Shown here piece after piece: positions 62,215-64,000 of a stretch of 64,000 bases of DNA. Position numbers and translations under genes: made by a program. The stretch is from contig NC_091127.1 in NCBI RefSeq assembly GCF_040183065.1, forward strand, positions 110,301,834 through 110,365,833, in the 5' to 3' direction. The notes under the pieces were generated by a model. It was not told where the DNA came from. It made no database searches and worked only from the letters and a program-made list of their open reading frames with translations. How positions within the stretch are numbered: position 1 is the stretch's first letter; every line of letters begins with the position of its first letter. The DNA is from Periplaneta americana. Its lineage: Eukaryota > Arthropoda > Insecta > Blattodea > Blattidae.

Positions 62215-62771
62215 ATGTTACTATGTACTCACCAACCACAATTGAGTGCTAGTAGTTGGCCGAGAATTGCAGTGAACAACAAAGGTCATCTCCAATTCTC
62301 CATCACAAATGCATGCCGATTATCTCTAAACAACGACTTCTACTGTGAAAATGATCTTTCCACATCACAGGACGTCAGACGTGCATATTTAAAGAGAGGA
62401 ATGCCACAAACACAAGCACCGTCAATTTCACCTAAAGGCACACCCTCCAATACTTGAGCAACTTTACACATTTTTTATATCCACTGTTTTTCCCAAACAC
62501 ATTCTGGAACTTGTCCCTCAGTAATTGTGCTTCTGAACCTGGTAGCGAGTCTAGTTTAATTTCCACGGCACGCACCTCCTTGTTTCAGATAACAGGTTTT
62601 TGGATGTTTCGAGCTTGTTATGGTGTCACACAAAAAGCTTAAATTTGCTAATAGGAAAGCCAAATCGTGTTTTAAATAACCATCTTCCAGTATATCTTGA
62701 AGGATATCGATTGACGAAGCCCGATATAGGTCTCGCAAGTACGGAATACCGACGGAAGGAATGTGAATCAA
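62215..62771 (-). pseudogene. hAT transposase C-terminal pseudogene
   Basis: The minus strand reads in shifting frames FLCDTITSSKHP, FQNVFGKNSGYKK-like, CKVAQVLEGVPLGEI-like and then KYARLTSCDVERSFSQ and FRDNRHAFVMEN. The last two are the hAT C-terminal dimerisation block (FKYAP.TS.DVERSFS....L.DNR). Several stops and shifts. Confidence 0.72.
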
Positions 62772-62809
62772 ACACTGCGATAAGGAAGAGCGAGCGACAG
62801 GAAAGGTAA

Positions 62810-63687
62810 CGAGATAACTTGAATGATATTCAAGAGTACAGTCGGACGAGAAATGATATCGATAGAATCAATCTTGCGTTGTGATAGTTACATTACGACT
62901 TTAGTTTGCTCCATTGCATGTGAATACGTGTCTTGTATCGCACGGTAGTATTATTATTACATTCGTAAACATATGTTAGGCGTTTAATTAGCTTCGAATT
63001 TTTCTATTGCTACGGTCTTCATTTCCACAGCGATGTGCTCATTTGTTCATCTTCTTGGAAGAGACAGTACTTCCATCGGCTCGCACCTCTCCCCCCTCGG
63101 CGGGCCAACATATACACGTCAAAACAGACAGCAACGACATCATTGCTTTTCGGTAATCGTTTCTTGCGCGAGCTATAACAGGGAATCACAACAAGATATA
63201 TTTATTGCCTTACTTGATAGACATGAGCGAGAGGTGAGAGATTTGTTTAAATTAAATAATGTTCATACCCGAGCTCTTATCTGTTGTGTTTCACAAACAA
63301 AGCGTTGAATGAAATCATTTTCAGCAACAATAAACATTCCTAATTATGTGTTACAAGATCTCTCCTCCTTGTCCATGTTAATTTATTCTCTAATAATAAC
63401 ATTGATATGCTGCCTAGTAGTTCTCAGAACTTGAGGCGATACTATTACGAAAATGGATCACGGATACACCACACAGAGCTTAGAAACACGAAGCAACCGA
63501 GAATTCTTAAAAAAAAAAGATAACGTAGATTTAGTTTTAAAATATTTAAAAGTTCTTGTAAAAAAATTATTTAAGTAAAAAAACTCCAAGATTTATATGT
63601 TTATAATAGATTTCCTGAAAATATGTATTTACATAATTTTTTGTGATAATATGTGAAATAAAATTCGGGTTTTAAACTTGAAACTTC
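62810..63687. other. Unassigned interior of the hAT-like element
   Basis: No coding homology. A GC-rich patch at 63060-63120 has no partner in the window. Confidence 0.45.
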
Positions 63688-63765
63688 ATGTTCGGAATTT
63701 TTAACTTCGTTAATTGTGTTTTATCACACACAAAAATAATATTTAATTACATAGAAATCCGCTCC

Positions 63766-64000
63766 TTAATAATGCATAGCGTTAGAAACAAATTATTTAT
63801 GTACATAATTATGAGAAGAAAACGGCGTCCAGAGATTTCTTTGAATGTTATTTGGATCACAATTCATTTAAAGTAACTTAAGTTGCTAAATATCTTTGTG
63901 ATGATTTTTTTTGTTCTGAAGATGGGAATTAAAGGGAACAATTAAAGAGCGATTAATATTTACAAATGTAATTTCGGACTACCACTGTTATATGAAAGGC
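63766..64000. other. Right edge of the window
   Basis: AT-rich, no feature recognised. Confidence 0.5.

Larger units (their letters stand above)
62072..63765 (-). mobile_element. Probable hAT-like element
   Basis: GGAGCGGATTTTTGTGTGCT at 62072 and the complement GGAGCGGATTTCTATGTAAT ending at 63765 form short inverted ends. They enclose a minus-strand hAT transposase remnant. Flanks (TTACTTAG, TTAATAAT) match at only 5 of 8, so the duplication is not proven. Confidence 0.5.

Overview
This is a eukaryotic nuclear window from an arthropod, most likely a cockroach (Blattodea, Periplaneta-like; an inference from its SINE, LINE and DNA-transposon families and its intron-rich genes). It is AT-rich, with GT-AG introns, no operons and no bacterial signals. 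Two host genes are supported, both on the minus strand.

Host gene 1 is BBS5, a BBSome subunit acting at the primary cilium. Its first six coding exons lie at 25319-25267, 24738-24590, 14680-14631, 12298-12171, 4563-4428 and 1303-1202. They splice in phase into 206 residues, and the gene runs off the left edge. Nearly all of its roughly 24 kb is intron filled with transposons. Host gene 2 (47241 down to 36473) assembles from four exons into a 939-residue protein. It has a USPL1-type N-terminal zinc finger (C-x2-C-x22-C-x4-C followed by YPLG), a long acidic Ser/Thr-rich tail, and no recognisable peptidase domain.

Layout. 0.3-1.15 kb: a PIF/Harbinger-like MITE with TAA duplications, about 50 bp from a BBS5 splice donor. 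1.7-4.2 kb: Tc1-like and mariner-like transposase pseudogenes and a SINE. 5.0-9.0 kb: an hAT element containing a complete-ended, internally deleted BEL/Pao element. 9.8-11.6 kb: an hAT element containing a Harbinger-like MITE. 12.4-14.6 kb: LINE tails, one split by a TTAA-target MITE. 16.5-22.7 kb: a pogo/Tigger relic, SINEs, a decayed transposase-like gene of a poorly characterised insect family, and tandem duplications. 25.6-28.6 kb: an hAT MITE and a Penelope-like element with long inverted repeats. 30-36 kb: a mariner pseudogene, a PHD-finger reverse-transcriptase pseudogene, and an hAT C-terminus. 39-47 kb: introns of gene 2, with MITEs, a tRNA-derived SINE and a non-autonomous Helitron. 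49-58.6 kb: a dense transposon nest with two IS630/Tc1-type DDE elements, P-element-like (THAP) DNA, a LINE-split MADF-BESS gene beside a Harbinger transposase N-terminus, and SINEs. 60.4-61.6 kb: a nearly intact mariner-like element. 62-63.8 kb: an hAT relic.

No intact new multi-gene system was found. The notable content is the set of precisely bounded nested insertions with target-site duplications, the two spliced host gene models, and several transposon families that look under-described.
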